A stretch of DNA of 64,000 bases from Mucilaginibacter_A sp964236465 (GTDB taxonomy: Bacteria; Bacteroidota; Bacteroidia; Sphingobacteriales; Sphingobacteriaceae). Where the stretch lies: positions 1 to 64,000 of the forward strand of contig CAXSBZ010000015.1 in assembly GCA_964236465.1 (NCBI GenBank). Reading direction: 5' to 3'. Both the position numbers and the translations under genes were made by a program. Positions 26,427-35,566 of this stretch are shown here, piece by piece; position 1 is the stretch's first letter, and the number at the start of each line of letters is the position of its first letter. The notes under the pieces were generated by a model, which searched no databases, was not told where the DNA came from, and saw nothing but the letters and a program-made list of their open reading frames with translations.

Positions 26427-27524
26427 ATGGAGACTATTCCGGCCAATAATCAAACGCTTCCTTCGGTAAAAATGGACAAAGATGGCCATGTCGATTTGTC
26501 TGCAATGACGCCGCAAGATGAGCAGAAGCTGGGTGAAATCAGCAAAACCATCGACCCGAAAGATGTTAATTCTATCCTAAATTATGGCGTGGAAGTGCAA
26601 AATTCGATGGAAAAATACAGCAATGCGTTTTTAACTTCGGTGCGTACTTACAATTCGGGCGAGGTTGGCGGCTTGATTACAGATCTGCTTTCGGAACTGA
26701 ATTATATTGATGTGGATGAGCTGGAGCAGAGTTCGTTCAAATCGATGCTTTCCAAAATCCCGTTCCTAAAAAAGATGGTGGTGGATACGCAAAAGCTTTT
26801 CCAAAAATACGATACCGTGGTGAACAATATTGATAAGATCACCAATAAAATTAAAATTGGCCGCGTCAATTCTATCAAGGATAATAGCTCGCTGCAAACC
26901 ATGTTTGATAGCAATGTTTCGTATATCAAACAAATGGAGGAACTGATCATTTCCGGTCAGCTGAAGTTTAATGAACTGAGCGAAAAGCTGGCACAAATGG
27001 ATGCTAATCCTACTAATTATCAGGATTATGAGATCGCTGATCTGCGCGATTTTGTGAACCGATTGGATAAACGCCTGGCTGATTTGAAAGTGGTTCGTTT
27101 TATCATGATGCAATCGCTGGCGCAAATCCGGGTGGTGCAAAACAACAATACTTCTATCGCGGAGAAAGCGCAATCGATTATTTCAACCACGATTCCGGTT
27201 TGGAAAAACCAGCTGACGATTGCCGTAGCTTTGAACCGGCAAAAACAGCATGTGGAAGTGCAGAAAAAGATTTCGGATACGACCAATGCCATCTTGCAAA
27301 AAAATGCTGAACTGCTGAAACAGAACAGCATTGATGTGGCGCGCGAAAACGAAAAAACTGTGGTTTCTATCGATACTTTAAAACGCACCACGCAATCGCT
27401 GATCGAAACGCTGAACGAGGTAAAACGCATCCACGATGAAGGCACGCAAAACCGCAAAGCACTGAACACAGAACTGCAAAGTTTGGAAACCGAACTCAAA
27501 AAAAATGTAACCAGTATTAAGTAA
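26427..27524 (+). CDS. telA: TelA/KlaA-family toxic-anion resistance protein
   Basis: A 365-residue, largely helical protein with the TelA (toxic anion resistance) layout: an N-terminal VDLSAMTPQDEQKLGEISKTIDP segment, a middle LSKIPFLKKMV, and long coiled coils through about residue 350. There is no transmembrane segment. TelA family members give tellurite or cell-envelope stress resistance in ter/tel loci. It lies between the TerD pair and an unrecognised protein, 10 bases upstream of the latter. Confidence 0.87.
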   Translation: METIPANNQTLPSVKMDKDGHVDLSAMTPQDEQKLGEISKTIDPKDVNSILNYGVEVQNSMEKYSNAFLTSVRTYNSGEVGGLITDLLSELNYIDVDELEQSSFKSMLSKIPFLKKMVVDTQKLFQKYDTVVNNIDKITNKIKIGRVNSIKDNSSLQTMFDSNVSYIKQMEELIISGQLKFNELSEKLAQMDANPTNYQDYEIADLRDFVNRLDKRLADLKVVRFIMMQSLAQIRVVQNNNTSIAEKAQSIISTTIPVWKNQLTIAVALNRQKQHVEVQKKISDTTNAILQKNAELLKQNSIDVARENEKTVVSIDTLKRTTQSLIETLNEVKRIHDEGTQNRKALNTELQSLETELKKNVTSIK

Positions 27525-27534
27525 TTTTGTATGA

Positions 27535-28497
27535 ATGGATGGGCAGCGATCAGCGATTTTTCAGGGTTCAAACAAGATTATCAGTAAATTACAATTGCTT
27601 GCTGCTTTTTTTCAGGAAGAAATCATCTACAAAATATATCTGCGCAGCCAGGTTATCCACCAGTTATTTGAGCAAAACCCGGAACTGGATGCCAATAACC
27701 TCGAACTTTTTCATCTGCAATACACGGCCAGTTTGATTGAATTGCTGAAAAAGATCAAGAGAAATAACGAACAAAATGTAAGTCTGCTTTTTGATGAGAT
27801 CCGGCTGAACAAAGAGCTGGAAGACCGGCTTTCAAGCTCTTTTTACCAGGAAAAAAACTACCGGCAGGACCAGCAAAAACAAACGTTAAAAATCAATATT
27901 TCGTTGCGGCGGTTGTACCAACTGTTGTCGGATAATGCGGACGAATATCCGTTCTCCAAAAACATCAACCATTTTAGCGCACGTTTTTCTGCGGAATTTT
28001 ATAATGAGGTTTCTGCAGAATTATTGCAGGATTTGGTGCATTATGACCAGGCGAAAGTTTATGCCAATGCACACGCCATTATCGAAAAAAAACTGTTGGG
28101 TTTGCTGTGTAAATGTGATTTCAAAACAGCGTTTTTTTGCGGATTAAAAGCCGGAAATGCAGTTTTAGAAGTTTATAAATTTTTAGATACAGAGCGTTAT
28201 TTCCTGTTTTATCCGGTTAGAAATTTGTTCTTGTTTTGTGATTTTACGAAGATTGAAAACATCAGTGAAAAGAATAATATCTCTCAAAAAGAAAAAATGG
28301 TCCGTGAGCTGCAAGCCAAAAACGATCAGTTGGAAAGTAGTATTGGCATAACAAAAGTGTATCTTCCGCAGGAAATAAAAATGCTGCTGGCGGAAAACTA
28401 CCGGAAACTAACTGACATCAGCTTTATGCAAAACATCAGCAATATTGATGCACAGGCCAATATTTTGAAAGCGATGCTGAACACGGACATGATTTAA
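27535..28497 (+). CDS. Unrecognised protein of the ter cluster
   Basis: A 320-residue soluble protein, helical and charged, with no signal peptide or membrane helix. The N-terminal part holds a long helix (IYLRSQVIHQLFEQNPELDA) and the C-terminal third a coiled coil (KEKMVRELQAKNDQLESS). It contains a CDFKTAFFCG stretch with two cysteines but no metal or catalytic motif I can name. It begins 10 bases after telA and lies upstream of terC, so its place in the operon is firm while its role is unknown. Confidence 0.8.
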   Translation: MDGQRSAIFQGSNKIISKLQLLAAFFQEEIIYKIYLRSQVIHQLFEQNPELDANNLELFHLQYTASLIELLKKIKRNNEQNVSLLFDEIRLNKELEDRLSSSFYQEKNYRQDQQKQTLKINISLRRLYQLLSDNADEYPFSKNINHFSARFSAEFYNEVSAELLQDLVHYDQAKVYANAHAIIEKKLLGLLCKCDFKTAFFCGLKAGNAVLEVYKFLDTERYFLFYPVRNLFLFCDFTKIENISEKNNISQKEKMVRELQAKNDQLESSIGITKVYLPQEIKMLLAENYRKLTDISFMQNISNIDAQANILKAMLNTDMI

Positions 28498-28527
28498 AAC
28501 CTGCGTGACAAAAACATAAAAAAGTAT

Positions 28528-28541
28528 CATAAAAACAGCAT
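28528..28541 (+). repeat. Dispersed motif, class B, before terC
   Basis: CATAAAAACAGCAT in the 59-base gap between the unrecognised gene and terC, 16 bases before the terC start. A further CATAAAAAAGTATC precedes it. Confidence 0.6.
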
Positions 28542-28556
28542 CACAAAAAATATAAA

Positions 28557-29366
28557 ATGGACATTTTACATCGTTTACTGGGCGAAGATATACAGTCAGG
28601 ATTGCTGATTATTTTAAATTTGATTGTGATTGAAAGCCTGCTTTCTGTAGATAATGCAGCGGTTTTGGCCACAATGGTGATCGATTTGCCGAAAGAACAG
28701 CGTAGTAAAGCATTGCGTTATGGCATTTTGGGTGCATACGTTTTCCGCGGGATTTGCCTGTTTCTGGCTGCCTGGCTGGTTAAAATATGGTGGCTGAAAC
28801 CATTGGGCGGCTTGTATTTGTTGTACCTGGCTTTTGATTATTTTAAAGGAAAATCTGAAGACGGCGAAGAAGAATCAATCAACAAAAGCGAAAACTGGAT
28901 TTATCGTTCTACTGTTGGGTTGGTGGGTACATTGTGGGCCACGGTGGTTTTGGTAGAAGTAATGGATTTGGCTTTTTCTATCGATAATGTTTTTGCGGCA
29001 GTTGCCTTCACCAATCATGTTTTTCTGATTTATGTCGGCGTTTTCATTGGCATTTTAGCGATGCGTTTTGTGGCTCAGGCATTTGTAAAGCTGATGGAAA
29101 AATTTACGTTTTTAGAAACCGTTGCTTTCGTGGTAATTGGTGTGCTGGGGATTAAACTCACGGCTTCTTTATACACACATTTTTATCCGGCTTCAGCATT
29201 TTCAGAAATCCTGGAAGGAAAGAAAACTGATCTTTTTGTTTCCCTTTTTACAGTGGCCGTATTTTTAGTTCCGGTGATTACTTCCCTGCTGTTTAATTTT
29301 CCAAAACGACATGCCATCGAACCAGAAATTACGAAAGATGCAGAAGACGTGCTGGACAAAAGCTGA
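28557..29366 (+). CDS. terC: TerC-family integral membrane protein
   Basis: A 269-residue protein with seven to eight membrane helices. The TerC hallmark acidic motifs within helices are present: SLLSVDNAAVLATM near residue 28 and VMDLAFSIDNVFAAVAF near residue 140. TerC proteins are implicated in metal-ion (Mn2+/Ca2+) movement and tellurite resistance. It closes the terD-terD-telA-unknown-terC cluster and probably provides its membrane part. Confidence 0.88.
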   Translation: MDILHRLLGEDIQSGLLIILNLIVIESLLSVDNAAVLATMVIDLPKEQRSKALRYGILGAYVFRGICLFLAAWLVKIWWLKPLGGLYLLYLAFDYFKGKSEDGEEESINKSENWIYRSTVGLVGTLWATVVLVEVMDLAFSIDNVFAAVAFTNHVFLIYVGVFIGILAMRFVAQAFVKLMEKFTFLETVAFVVIGVLGIKLTASLYTHFYPASAFSEILEGKKTDLFVSLFTVAVFLVPVITSLLFNFPKRHAIEPEITKDAEDVLDKS

Positions 29367-29390
29367 TCCGGGTTTGATGATTTTTAGGTT

Positions 29391-29551
29391 GATAAAAGAA
29401 GTATCCTGTCATTTCGACCCAAAGGGAGAAATCTTCTTTAAAATTACAAGAATTTGGGTAGATAAAAACAGTATGTAATTTGTCGCTTTGATGAAGATTT
29501 CTCCCTTTGGGTCGAAATGACAACCTGATTTTATACTGATAAAAGAAGCAT
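29391..29551. repeat. Composite repeat with three motif copies
   Basis: A near class A motif (GATAAAAGAAGTAT, 29391-29404) and a full class A motif (29538-29551) bracket a long inverted repeat (29407-29522, arms CATTTCGACCCAAAGGGAGA and its complement). A class B motif sits in its loop (29461-29474). It is built like the 5788-6002 element. It may terminate the ter operon and the convergent gldD operon. Confidence 0.75.
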
Positions 29552-30144
29552 TAGTTTTTCCAGCGTAAGCTTTTGATCATCACATCAATATCCTGTTTCA
29601 CAAAATCCAAGACAGGTTTGATAGAATCTTGGCGCGGCAACTCATTGAAATACAATGCACCGCGAAGATAATTTTTGGTGCTGTCCGTCAGGTAAAATTG
29701 TACGGCAGAAGCAGCGTTTCCATCAATCCTATAATAAATGCCATACATTTTTCGGTCTGGATAAGCAATTGTTGCTTCATCAATTCCGGTAGCTTTTACA
29801 GTATGTTTAAAGGCAAAAGTGTGGGCATCTTCAATCAGCTCGTTAAACTCTTTTCTGGAAGTTACGGGCATATAACTCAAATGCAAAGTGCCCTTAAAAT
29901 CAGGGAATTCGAGGTTGAACCAGCAAGGGTGGGCATTTTTATTTTTATCCGGTTCGATGTTGGCATAAACTGGATAAGTAAATGTAAACGGGCAGCTACC
30001 AGAATAAGTACGATATTTTTTCACCGGAAAAACCAACCGAAAAAAGCCACGTGGTTTTGGAGAAAAATCATGATTGGTACAAGAAAAAAACAAGATTGAT
30101 CCAGTTGCAAGCAAGATCAACCAACGTGTTTCAGATCGCTTCAT
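29551..30144 (-). CDS. gldD: Gliding-motility lipoprotein GldD
   Basis: 197 residues from the ATG at 30142-30144 (MKRSETRW); the lipobox ILFFSCTN gives lipidated Cys22. GldD features follow: KPRGFFRLVFPVKKY, CPFTFTYPVYA, PCWFNLEFPDFKGTLHLSY. GldD is an essential gliding lipoprotein in Flavobacterium and is conserved in most Bacteroidota, where it is tied to the type IX secretion/gliding apparatus. Its start overlaps aroE by 14 bases. The stop codon merges with a class A motif. Confidence 0.88.
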   Translation of the reverse strand: MKRSETRWLILLATGSILFFSCTNHDFSPKPRGFFRLVFPVKKYRTYSGSCPFTFTYPVYANIEPDKNKNAHPCWFNLEFPDFKGTLHLSYMPVTSRKEFNELIEDAHTFAFKHTVKATGIDEATIAYPDRKMYGIYYRIDGNAASAVQFYLTDSTKNYLRGALYFNELPRQDSIKPVLDFVKQDIDVMIKSLRWKN

Positions 30145-30934
30145 GGTTTTTTTTGTTCCAAATTTCCCAAGATTTTTCTGCCTGTAAAATAAGCATTTCA
30201 TAACCATTTTTAATCTCCGCGCCTTGCACTTCACCTTTAAACAGAAAAACGGTTTTTTCCGGGTTGTATATCAGATCATACATCAAATGTTGATTGGTAA
30301 TTGCTTCGTAAGGTATTGGCGGAAAAGAATTTACATCAGGATCTGTACCCAAAGGCGTGGTATTGATAATTAGTTTGTGGTCTTTAACGAGTTCCGGCGT
30401 TACCTTTTCATATAAAATTTGGTTGGGTTTTGGCCTTCTGGACACAACCTGAAACGGGATTTGCAATTTTTTCAACACATATTTTACTGCCCGGCTTGCA
30501 CCGCCATTTCCCAAAACCAAAGCTTTGTTATGGTGTGATTTTAATAAAGGCTTAAGCGAATTTTCAAAACCATAAATGTCTGTATTGTAACCTTCCAGCC
30601 GGAAATCCTGATTTACAAAACTAACCTCGCCAGAAAAAGCTGCCGCAACAGCACTTTCTTGGATAATTTTGATACAGTTAATTGCTTCAACCTTTTTAGC
30701 CTCATCATCCATCCGATTCATGTAACAAACTGCACCAATTTTGTGTGGAATCGTTACATTTAACCCGCACAGATCAGGATTTGCTTTCATAAATTCCGGG
30801 AAATTGCTTAGGTTTTCCAACTCAAAAAGTTCGTAAGAACAATCTTTGATCCCTTCGCGCTCAAACTTTTCTGTAAAATATTTTTTAGAAAAAGAATGCG
30901 TGAGCGGAAACCCTATCAATCCATATTTTTTCAT
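30131..30934 (-). CDS. aroE: Shikimate dehydrogenase
   Basis: A 267-residue enzyme that reduces 3-dehydroshikimate with NADPH in aromatic amino-acid biosynthesis. The substrate pocket is seen in LIGFPLTHSFSKKYF and NVTIPHK, where the Lys is catalytic; GYNTDIYGF contacts substrate; the Rossmann loop is VLGNGGASRAV. It overlaps gldD by 14 bases and follows the phosphosulfolactate-synthase-like gene by about 50 bases, on the same strand. Confidence 0.93.
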   Translation of the reverse strand: MKKYGLIGFPLTHSFSKKYFTEKFEREGIKDCSYELFELENLSNFPEFMKANPDLCGLNVTIPHKIGAVCYMNRMDDEAKKVEAINCIKIIQESAVAAAFSGEVSFVNQDFRLEGYNTDIYGFENSLKPLLKSHHNKALVLGNGGASRAVKYVLKKLQIPFQVVSRRPKPNQILYEKVTPELVKDHKLIINTTPLGTDPDVNSFPPIPYEAITNQHLMYDLIYNPEKTVFLFKGEVQGAEIKNGYEMLILQAEKSWEIWNKKNHEAI

Positions 30935-30984
30935 GATTTTATTGGTGCCGATTAAATTGCTAATGGATGAATGTAAAAAGCAGC

Positions 30985-31746
30985 TTATTGATTTAAGAAG
31001 AAATCAAAGGTATCACTGCGCAATCCTAAACGGATGGTTTCTAATGGGATAACTTCTGAAGGAGCGATATTTCCCAGGTTTACATTGGCCCCAATCAATT
31101 TGATAAACCACACTTGCTGCGCTTTTTGCGGCGCTTCCCAAATAATTTTTTCTTCGGAAATCTGCGTCAGTATCTCATCCACCAAACCTTGCCTCACTTC
31201 GCCGGAATCACGGTAAATACCTACATTTCCGCTTTCGCGTGCTTCGGCAATCACTTTCCAGGAACCGGCTTCCAGTTCGGCATTCATTAGTTTGATCCAT
31301 TTATAAGGCGCAAATATTTTTTCCACGTCTTTAGAACCTACTTCAGAAATTACGGTAACCTGACTGCTTAATTCCTTGATGTAATTGCATTTTTCGTCAT
31401 GATCTATGGTGATAGAACCATCAGAAACTTCTGCATAATTCATCTGATATTTATCTAAAGTCCGGCGATAATCATCGAACTGGCCACGGATAATGAAAGC
31501 TTCAAACAAAGTCCCTCCAAAATAAACCGGAATTCCGGCATCGCGGTAAAGCTTTAATTTTTCATCCAGGTTTGGGGTGACATAGGAAGTTGCCCAGCCC
31601 AGCTTTACAATATCCGTATGCTGCCCGGAAACTTCGATAAAATCTTCTACTTGTCTCAAACTCAAACCTTTATCCATCACCATGGTGTAGCCGGAAGATC
31701 TTGGTTTTTGCGGGCGTTCCGGGATATTGTTCAAAAAATAATTCAT
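30985..31746 (-). CDS. Phosphosulfolactate synthase-like (ComA family) protein
   Basis: 253 residues from the ATG at 31744-31746 (MNYFLNNIPERPQKPR). ComA-family signatures are seen: the TMVMDKGLSLRQVEDFIE start, DIVKLGWATSYV, GTLFEAFI, and IREAR-like AEARESGNVGIYR. In archaea ComA adds sulfite to phosphoenolpyruvate for coenzyme M. Bacteroidota lack coenzyme M, so the product would have to serve another sulfonate pathway. Sulfonolipids are one option, but this is a guess. It is encoded between a TPR gene and aroE on one strand. Confidence 0.8.
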   Translation of the reverse strand: MNYFLNNIPERPQKPRSSGYTMVMDKGLSLRQVEDFIEVSGQHTDIVKLGWATSYVTPNLDEKLKLYRDAGIPVYFGGTLFEAFIIRGQFDDYRRTLDKYQMNYAEVSDGSITIDHDEKCNYIKELSSQVTVISEVGSKDVEKIFAPYKWIKLMNAELEAGSWKVIAEARESGNVGIYRDSGEVRQGLVDEILTQISEEKIIWEAPQKAQQVWFIKLIGANVNLGNIAPSEVIPLETIRLGLRSDTFDFFLNQ

Positions 31747-31855
31747 GTAGCTACAAAGATTGATTAACACCGGTTTCTCAAAGCCGGTTCGGATAAGCGC
31801 AAATGTAAAAAAAAACCAAAACCTTCCCTGTTTATGCTGAGATTAAGCAAGCACG

Positions 31856-31869
31856 ATGCTTCTTTTATG
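31856..31869 (-). repeat. Dispersed motif, class A, at a stop codon
   Basis: ATGCTTCTTTTATG lies at the end of the TPR gene: the last bases of the motif overlap its stop codon, much as at 29538-29551 and 54238-54251. Confidence 0.7.
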
Positions 31870-33271
31870 CCCTATAAAAACGGTTGATGATATCTACAAT
31901 AGCTTTATTTTCCTGAAGCTGCGGTAGGTATTCAAACAAAATAGGATGTTTCTCAGGATCAGCCGTCAGCGCAATTTCCAGGTATTTCAACGCTTCATTG
32001 TACTCGCCTTTTGCAAAAAGATACGCCACCATCCGGTAAAATAGTTCTGCTGCATCCGGATTATTTTTAATTGCTTCTGCAATCGTTTCTATGGCGGCCG
32101 TTAGTTTATGCTGCTCATACAAAATCGAAGAATAATCCAGCCAGGCATCAACATCTAAAGGGTTTAGCTCGATCACTTTGGCATAAGCATCTTCGGATTC
32201 GGGCAAATTGCCCAATTTATAGTTGGCATCAGCAATAGCAAACCAGTAATCCGGGTTGGTATTTTCCAGCTCCAAAGCCCTTTTGTAATAACGTAAAGCT
32301 TCAAAATAGCGCTCTTCAAAATCAAGCGTTACACCAATCCCAAACCAGGCATCGCCCATTTTGGCATCTTTGCGGACCGCTTTTTTATAATAAGCACGTG
32401 CTTCGTCCATACGTTCCAGCTTTTCGTAGCATTCGCCGATGGAGCAATACGTATCAGAACTGGCAGATTCATATTCCAGCGTTTGCTTGTACACTTCAAT
32501 AGCTTCCGCAAATTTATCAAGATTAATCAGCGCATTTCCTTTGTTAAAATAAGCATAAGTGAAACTTTCATTAATCAGGATGGCATAATCATAAGCATCA
32601 ATCGCTTTTTCAAACAAACTGAGCTTGGTAAAAGCATTGCCCAAATTGTACCAGGCCGCATAGCTATAAGGCTCTTTATCAATATATTGCTCGTAAAACT
32701 GTACACTTTCATTTTGCCGATCAAGCACATCATAGCAAAAAGCCAGCTCATACAGCGCATCCTGGTTTTCCATATTTTGCTCCAGGCAAAGTTTCAGGTA
32801 AGTGATGGCACTGTCGTACTCGCCTTTGCTTTGATACACGAAAGCGATATGCAGCAAAATATCATCCGTTTCTTCGGCTAGCGGCAAAGCTTTTTCATAA
32901 TTTTCCAAAGCTTCTTCATGCCGTTCCAGGCTTTCGTACAGGTTGCCGCGGATGATATAAATATCTGCTTCGGAAGGCTCCAAACTTTCCGCTTTTTCCA
33001 AAATAGCAAAAGCATCGGCAACCTGGTTAGTTACAATGAAAAGCTGTGCTTGCTTGATCAAAAAAGCTGCTGCAAACGGATGCTGGCTGCGGGCATAACT
33101 AACCACCTGCAAAGCTTTTACAGGATCATTTTTTTCGATGTAATAATCAATAATGTTCTCAAATACCTGGGTATCAAAAAAATACTGATCATGGTTGCGG
33201 ATCATCTCCTCATATCGTTCTACAGAAAATCGGGGATCTTCAGAGAAATTGTAATCAAATTCTTCTTCCAT
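31865..33271 (-). CDS. Tetratricopeptide-repeat protein
   Basis: A 468-residue protein without a signal peptide, built almost wholly of TPR units. About eleven 34-residue repeats are seen, such as YAAWYNLGNAFTKLSLFEKA, FTYAYFNKGNALINLDKFAE and DAWFGIGVTLDFEERYFEA. Such proteins are scaffolds for complexes. It heads the TPR-comA-aroE-gldD operon, a gene group that I believe recurs in Bacteroidota; the partner is unknown. The upstream gap (33272-33643) holds a class B motif and no gene. Confidence 0.9.
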   Translation of the reverse strand: MEEEFDYNFSEDPRFSVERYEEMIRNHDQYFFDTQVFENIIDYYIEKNDPVKALQVVSYARSQHPFAAAFLIKQAQLFIVTNQVADAFAILEKAESLEPSEADIYIIRGNLYESLERHEEALENYEKALPLAEETDDILLHIAFVYQSKGEYDSAITYLKLCLEQNMENQDALYELAFCYDVLDRQNESVQFYEQYIDKEPYSYAAWYNLGNAFTKLSLFEKAIDAYDYAILINESFTYAYFNKGNALINLDKFAEAIEVYKQTLEYESASSDTYCSIGECYEKLERMDEARAYYKKAVRKDAKMGDAWFGIGVTLDFEERYFEALRYYKRALELENTNPDYWFAIADANYKLGNLPESEDAYAKVIELNPLDVDAWLDYSSILYEQHKLTAAIETIAEAIKNNPDAAELFYRMVAYLFAKGEYNEALKYLEIALTADPEKHPILFEYLPQLQENKAIVDIINRFYRA

Positions 33272-33568
33272 TCAATTTTATTAGCAGAACAACCAATTCC
33301 TTTGTTATCAATATTAAATAACAGTATTAAATTATATTTTAAATGATACTGAAAAGGTTTTTTGTTCCGTTTAACTAAAGTTTAAACAAACTTAAAACCT
33401 ATCAGCCTAAATAATCCTACTGTTTTTACCTGCCTAAAATTGTAGCTTTGACAAAAATACGAAAAAGCATTTTTAATTAACCCGTTTGAAAATGAAGTAT
33501 ACGTATCCGAACGCAAAAAATTGCTTTTTTAGTATAAAATAAACCTGAGCTACCACTAATTTTCACCC

Positions 33569-33582
33569 GATAAAAACAGTAT
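33569..33582 (+). repeat. Dispersed motif, class B, before the S8 protease
   Basis: GATAAAAACAGTAT in the 33272-33643 divergent gap. The rest of the gap is AT-rich and holds a TAGCTTTG (33443-33450), which could be a -7 box for the protease. Confidence 0.6.
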
Positions 33583-33643
33583 CCTTTAACCGGAAAAATC
33601 AATCTCCCGCAAATTGTTTCATTCTAATTCCACCTATAAATTC

Positions 33644-35275
33644 ATGAAAATTCCTTTGAAAACAACTGCTATTCTGGCGGTTGCACTACTTTCGCTAAAT
33701 GCTGTATCCGTAGCACAGCAAATGCCGGCCAAAGCCGATCTGCCCAAAAACTGGCATACGTTGGATTTGCAAAAAGACGGCTATTTTGGGGTGAGCCTGA
33801 ACCAGGCTTACGATTTTTTAAAGGGTAAAAAAAGCAAAACGGTTATTGTGGCTACAATTGATAGCGGCGCGGACACGTTGCAGAAAGATTTGCAGCCGAT
33901 TTTGTGGGTGAATACGCAGGAAAAAGCCGGAAACGGAAAAGATGATGACCACAACGGCTACACGGATGACATCCACGGATGGAATTTTTTGGGCGGCCCG
34001 AACAACAAATGTGATGTAAACGAAACTACCGAAGAAGTGCGCGAATATTATCGGCTGAAAGATAAATATGCTGCGATTACCAACGTATCGGCAGCCCCGG
34101 ACAAAGCAGAATACACTTATTGGTTGAAGGTAAAAGGTATCCGTGATTCTACTGTCAGCAAATCCCAGGCAGAATTGAACCAGCTTTCGCCGCTGATGAA
34201 TGCTTTGGTTACCACGGATGCTTTTTTGAAAAGATCGTTGAAATTGAAAGCCGGACAGTCTTTCACCAAAAATGACCTTAATAAGTTAGATGCCAAAAAC
34301 GATACGCTTACCCAAAGCAAATACATTTGGGGTTTGATTTTTCAGGATGCCGACAATACGAAAACGGATACCAAAACCATTACCGAGCTAAACGAATACA
34401 TCACCAAGCTGAATAATGATATTAACCCGGATCTGGATTCGCGTAAACGTGTGGTAGGCGATAATCCGAACGACATCAACGATAAAATTTATGGTAGTAA
34501 TCAGCTTAAATTTGATGATGCTTCGCACGGAACAGGTGTGGCCGGGCTGATCGGCGCGATCCGAAATAATGGTTATGGCATTGACGGCATTGCAGATAAT
34601 GTGAGAATTATGCCGATAAAAGCAGTACCGAACGGCGATGAGTACGATAAGGATATTGCAAATGCCATCCGTTATGCCGTGGATAACGGTGCCAAAGTGG
34701 TGAACATGAGTTTCGGCAAAAAAATATCTCCGCACAAAAAATGGGTGGACGATGCTATCAAATATGCTGCGGAAAAAGATGTTTTATTAGTTCAGGCTTC
34801 GGGCAATGATAACCAGGATGTTGATGCCAAACCGGAGTTTCCGAATGATACTTTTCTGGACGGAACTACTTCCGATAACCTGATTAGCGTAGGTGCTTCT
34901 GCGGCTTTGAAAGATGAAAACCTGGTGGCTACTTTTAGTAATTACGGTAAAAAAAGTGTGGATGTTTTTGCACCCGGCGTAAAAGTAACTTCCATTGATA
35001 AAGATGCCGAATTTAATACGGCCGACGGAACCAGTTTTGCTTCGCCGATTACGGCCGGGATTGCCGCTTTGGTGCTGGAATATTATCCGACATTAAGTGC
35101 CCGTCAATTAAAAGAAGTGATCCTGGCATCAGCAAAACCACTGCAAATGCAAGTGATTAAACCCGGAAGCAAAGAGAAAGTAGATTTTACAACGCTAAGT
35201 AAAACCGGCGGCGTGGTAAATGCTTTAGAAGCGTTGAAAGTAGCTTCAACGATGAAAGGCGAACGCAAACGCTGA
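33644..35275 (+). CDS. S8-family subtilisin-like serine protease, secreted
   Basis: 543 residues from the ATG at 33644 (MKIPLKTTAILAVALL), signal peptide ending about VAQQ. The catalytic triad is Asp73 (ATIDSGAD), His295 (ASHGTGVAG) and Ser464 (GTSFASPITAG). The span of about 220 residues between Asp and His is unusually long and holds a helical insert, a form common in Bacteroidota S8 proteases. It is a secreted or periplasmic endopeptidase; no propeptide is obvious beyond the first 60 residues. A hybrid motif (GATAAAAGCAGTAC, 34615-34628) lies within it. Confidence 0.92.
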   Translation: MKIPLKTTAILAVALLSLNAVSVAQQMPAKADLPKNWHTLDLQKDGYFGVSLNQAYDFLKGKKSKTVIVATIDSGADTLQKDLQPILWVNTQEKAGNGKDDDHNGYTDDIHGWNFLGGPNNKCDVNETTEEVREYYRLKDKYAAITNVSAAPDKAEYTYWLKVKGIRDSTVSKSQAELNQLSPLMNALVTTDAFLKRSLKLKAGQSFTKNDLNKLDAKNDTLTQSKYIWGLIFQDADNTKTDTKTITELNEYITKLNNDINPDLDSRKRVVGDNPNDINDKIYGSNQLKFDDASHGTGVAGLIGAIRNNGYGIDGIADNVRIMPIKAVPNGDEYDKDIANAIRYAVDNGAKVVNMSFGKKISPHKKWVDDAIKYAAEKDVLLVQASGNDNQDVDAKPEFPNDTFLDGTTSDNLISVGASAALKDENLVATFSNYGKKSVDVFAPGVKVTSIDKDAEFNTADGTSFASPITAGIAALVLEYYPTLSARQLKEVILASAKPLQMQVIKPGSKEKVDFTTLSKTGGVVNALEALKVASTMKGERKR

Positions 35276-35284
35276 TTTTTGCAA

Positions 35285-35298
35285 ATGCTGTTTTTATC
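35285..35298 (-). repeat. Dispersed motif, class B, after the S8 protease
   Basis: ATGCTGTTTTTATC lies 10 bases after the protease stop and touches the end of the alcohol dehydrogenase remnant. Confidence 0.65.
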
Positions 35299-35524
35299 AA
35301 TATAAAAACCAAAAGATTACCTCATGGCCCGGCACGCAACGGTAAAGGGTATTTCCCCAATCGTTTTTAACCTGATGAACATCCAAATGGCAAACGCCGC
35401 AGTACAGCACATCGATCAAAACTTCATCTGCCTGCGGTGCTTTGCGCTCAAACTCTATAAGGTCAAGGCTATTGAAAATAGAGCCTTTGGCACCGTATCC
35501 TTTACTTTTAATTACTTGTTCCAT
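35297..35524 (-). pseudogene. Remnant of a zinc alcohol dehydrogenase (N-terminus only)
   Basis: 75 codons from the ATG at 35522-35524: MEQVIKSKGYGAK, then YCGVCHLDVHQ and RCVPGHEV, which are the zinc-binding Cys and GHE regions of the medium-chain NAD(P)H alcohol dehydrogenases. These normally run to about 350 residues. Here the frame ends shortly after GHEV in an unrelated IFWFLY and no downstream piece exists, as the convergent S8 gene begins at once. The fragment is cut between motif copies at 35285-35298 and 35567-35610. It should be non-functional. Confidence 0.8.
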
Positions 35525-35566
35525 TGTTTTTTGCTGGTTAATTGGGGGAAACAACGATAGCTTTGG

